Assembly (NCBI RefSeq): GCF_049587675.1 | Contig: NZ_JBAVEJ010000212.1 | Coordinates: 1 to 14,224, forward strand | Reading direction: 5' to 3' | From: Sulfuricaulis sp049587675 | Lineage (GTDB): Bacteria > Pseudomonadota > Gammaproteobacteria > Acidiferrobacterales > Sulfurifustaceae | DNA: 14,224 nt | Shown here: positions 13,084-14,224 of the stretch, piece by piece | Layout of the letters: each line of letters begins with the position of its first letter | How positions within the stretch are numbered: position 1 is the stretch's first letter | Program-made: the position numbers and the translations under genes | The notes under the pieces: generated by a model | The model's database searches: none | The model's input: the letters and a program-made list of their open reading frames with translations, nothing else | Told to the model about the DNA's origin: nothing

Positions 13084-13098
13084 GGCCTTTCATGATGC
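13084..13098 (+). repeat. Direct repeat, second copy (diverged metZ tail)
   Basis: Exact copy of 12958-12972. Read in the corresponding frame from 13066 it encodes KEDFTRGLS followed by TGA, against KKDLAHGLS and TGA at the true metZ end. It looks like a relic of a second metZ 3' end separated from the first by the hairpin element. Confidence 0.8.
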
Positions 13099-13136
13099 GA
13101 AGCGGAGTGTGCTGAACAAACTGGCGGCACACGATG

Positions 13137-13142
13137 TAGAAT
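13137..13142 (+). promoter_or_regulatory. Possible -10 element for a leaderless lldE transcript
   Basis: TAGAAT, preceded by TG, ends seven bases before the ATG at 13150, the same spacing as at truA. No Shine-Dalgarno sequence is visible. A weak -35-like CTGAAC lies at 13112-13117. This favours ATG 13150 as the start. Confidence 0.35.
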
Positions 13143-13149
13143 GAGCCGG

Positions 13150-13887
13150 ATGCGCGTTGGCCTGTTCGTCACCTGCCTCGTGGACCTGATGCGGCCGAGC
13201 ATCGGGTTCGCGGCGTTGCGTTTGCTGGAGGCGGCCGGTTGTGAAGTGGTAGTACCACCGGCCCAAACCTGCTGCGGCCAACCGGGTTACAACTCGGGAG
13301 ACCGGAAGGCCGCGAAAGCGCTGGCGCTGAAAGTCCTGCAGGAATTCGACGGCTGCGATTACGTGGTCCTGCCATCCGGCTCCTGCGCCGGGATGATACG
13401 TGTGCATTACCCGGCGCTGTTCAAGGACAACCCAGCCGTCATCGAATCAATCAAACGCCTGTCCGCCCGCACCTATGAACTGACCGATTTTCTGGCCAAC
13501 GTCGTCAAGCTCCAGAACGTCCCCGGCCGTTATTCCGGTTCGCTGACTTATCACGATTCCTGCTCCGGTCTGCGCGAAATGGGCGTGCAGGCGCAGCCGC
13601 GCGCGCTGCTGGCGAAGATGCCGGGTGTGAAGCTGACCGAGATGCGTGAATCCACGACCTGTTGCGGTTTCGGCGGCACCTTCTCGGTCAAGTTCGGCGA
13701 AATTTCCACACGCATGGCCGATAACAAATGCGAACACATCGCCCAGACCGGGGTCGGTGCCATCGTCGCCGGCGATTTGGGCTGCCTGATGAACATCGAG
13801 GGCCGCCTGCGTCGCCGCGGAGACCTCGAAACCCGCGTGCTGCATGTTGCCGAAGTTTTGGCTGGAGAAAATGGCATATGCAAGTAA
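13150..13887 (+). CDS. lldE: LldE/LutA-type (Fe-S)-binding subunit of L-lactate oxidation
   Basis: A component of the three-protein LldEFG (LutABC) complex that oxidises L-lactate to pyruvate in the cytoplasm. The protein carries two CCG-type cysteine-rich domains: FVTCLVDLMRP and QTCCGQPGYN in the first half, and HDSCSGLREMG with STTCCGFGGTFSVKFGEIS in the second. These are typical of LldE, GlcF and HdrB-like proteins, where they ligate iron-sulfur clusters. About 245 residues, normal for LldE. ATG 13141 would add three residues (MSR); 13150 is preferred because it follows a -10-like sequence at leaderless spacing and starts at the family's MRVGLFVTC. The stop overlaps the next gene by ten bases. 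Confidence 0.92.
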   Translation: MRVGLFVTCLVDLMRPSIGFAALRLLEAAGCEVVVPPAQTCCGQPGYNSGDRKAAKALALKVLQEFDGCDYVVLPSGSCAGMIRVHYPALFKDNPAVIESIKRLSARTYELTDFLANVVKLQNVPGRYSGSLTYHDSCSGLREMGVQAQPRALLAKMPGVKLTEMRESTTCCGFGGTFSVKFGEISTRMADNKCEHIAQTGVGAIVAGDLGCLMNIEGRLRRRGDLETRVLHVAEVLAGENGICK

Positions 13888-14224
13888 CGGCGATGCATTT
13901 CAAGCGCAAGGCGGGCGAGAACCTGCGCAATGAAAAGCTGCAAAAGGCGCTGGAAAAGCTCCAGACCAAGTTCGTCGACGGCCGCGCGGCGGCGATCGCG
14001 GAGCTGCCGAACTTTGCGGAAATCCGCGACGCCGCTGCGGAAATCCGCGACAAGGTCATCAGCAATCTCGACCGTTACCTGCTGCGCTTCGAGCAGGAAG
14101 CGACCGCGCGCGGGACGGTGGTGCACTGGGCCGAGACCGCCGACGAGGCGAACCGCATCGTGGCCGAGATCGCGCACCAGCATGGCCTGCACAAGGTGGT
14201 GAAATCGAAATCCATGGTGTCGGA
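13878..14224 (+). CDS. lldF: LldF/LutB iron-sulfur subunit of L-lactate oxidation, N-terminal part
   Basis: Starts at ATG 13878, overlapping the lldE stop by ten bases, and is open to the end of the window (115 codons). The visible part begins MQVTAMHFKRKAGENL, with the LRNEKLQKALEKLQ and RYLLRFEQEATARGTVVHWAETADEAN segments. These match the start of LldF/LutB, which later carries a DUF162/LUD domain and two 4Fe-4S ferredoxin motifs outside the window. ATG 13893 is an alternative start five codons in. The gene order lldE-lldF implies that lldG follows. It is truncated only by the window edge. Confidence 0.9.
   Translation, partial: MQVTAMHFKRKAGENLRNEKLQKALEKLQTKFVDGRAAAIAELPNFAEIRDAAAEIRDKVISNLDRYLLRFEQEATARGTVVHWAETADEANRIVAEIAHQHGLHKVVKSKSMVS

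Overview
The window looks like part of a GC-rich gammaproteobacterial chromosome. The order truA-trpF-(trpBA)-accD-folC-dedD-cvpA-purF-metZ is the one known from Pseudomonas and relatives, here with trpBA placed between trpF and accD. A DsrC/TusE-family protein and an LldEF-type lactate oxidation system are compatible with a sulfur-oxidising or otherwise autotrophic/facultative lineage (Acidiferrobacterales/Chromatiales-like), but that finer placement is inference only.

Layout. 1-63 is the tail of an unrecognised gene. 95-1728 holds three small forward genes: a conserved 122-aa CxxC protein of unknown function, a DsrC/TusE-like protein with an unusual cysteine pattern, and a DUF599 membrane protein. 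1729-2207 has no gene and carries a structured dispersed repeat (copy A). 2208-10638 is one forward block: truA, trpF, trpB, trpA, accD, folC, dedD (SPOR), cvpA, purF. Most of its junctions are overlaps of 1-4 bases, so transcription and translation are probably coupled from trpF to cvpA. The block covers tRNA pseudouridylation, the last steps of tryptophan synthesis, malonyl-CoA formation, folate polyglutamylation, a cell-division SPOR protein and the first step of purine synthesis. It ends in a good intrinsic terminator (10737-10760). 10639-11241 has no gene: it holds short palindromic repeats, the terminator and an inverted second copy (B) of the dispersed repeat.

11242-11505 encodes an 87-aa antitoxin-like orphan. 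It is followed by a promoter, a SAM-II riboswitch and an intrinsic terminator, which lead into metZ (O-succinylhomoserine sulfhydrylase). Methionine synthesis here is therefore predicted to be switched off by S-adenosylmethionine. After metZ there is a small hairpin-rich MITE-like element flanked by a duplicated metZ tail, then lldE and the start of lldF, which runs off the window.

No CRISPR array, tRNA, rRNA, transposase or prophage was seen. I do not see a wholly new multi-gene system. The points most worth a second look are the SAM-II switch with its terminator, the DsrC-like protein that keeps CysB but has Asp in place of the C-terminal CysA, the inverted structured repeats bracketing the truA-purF block, the non-canonical folC start, and the duplicated metZ tail.
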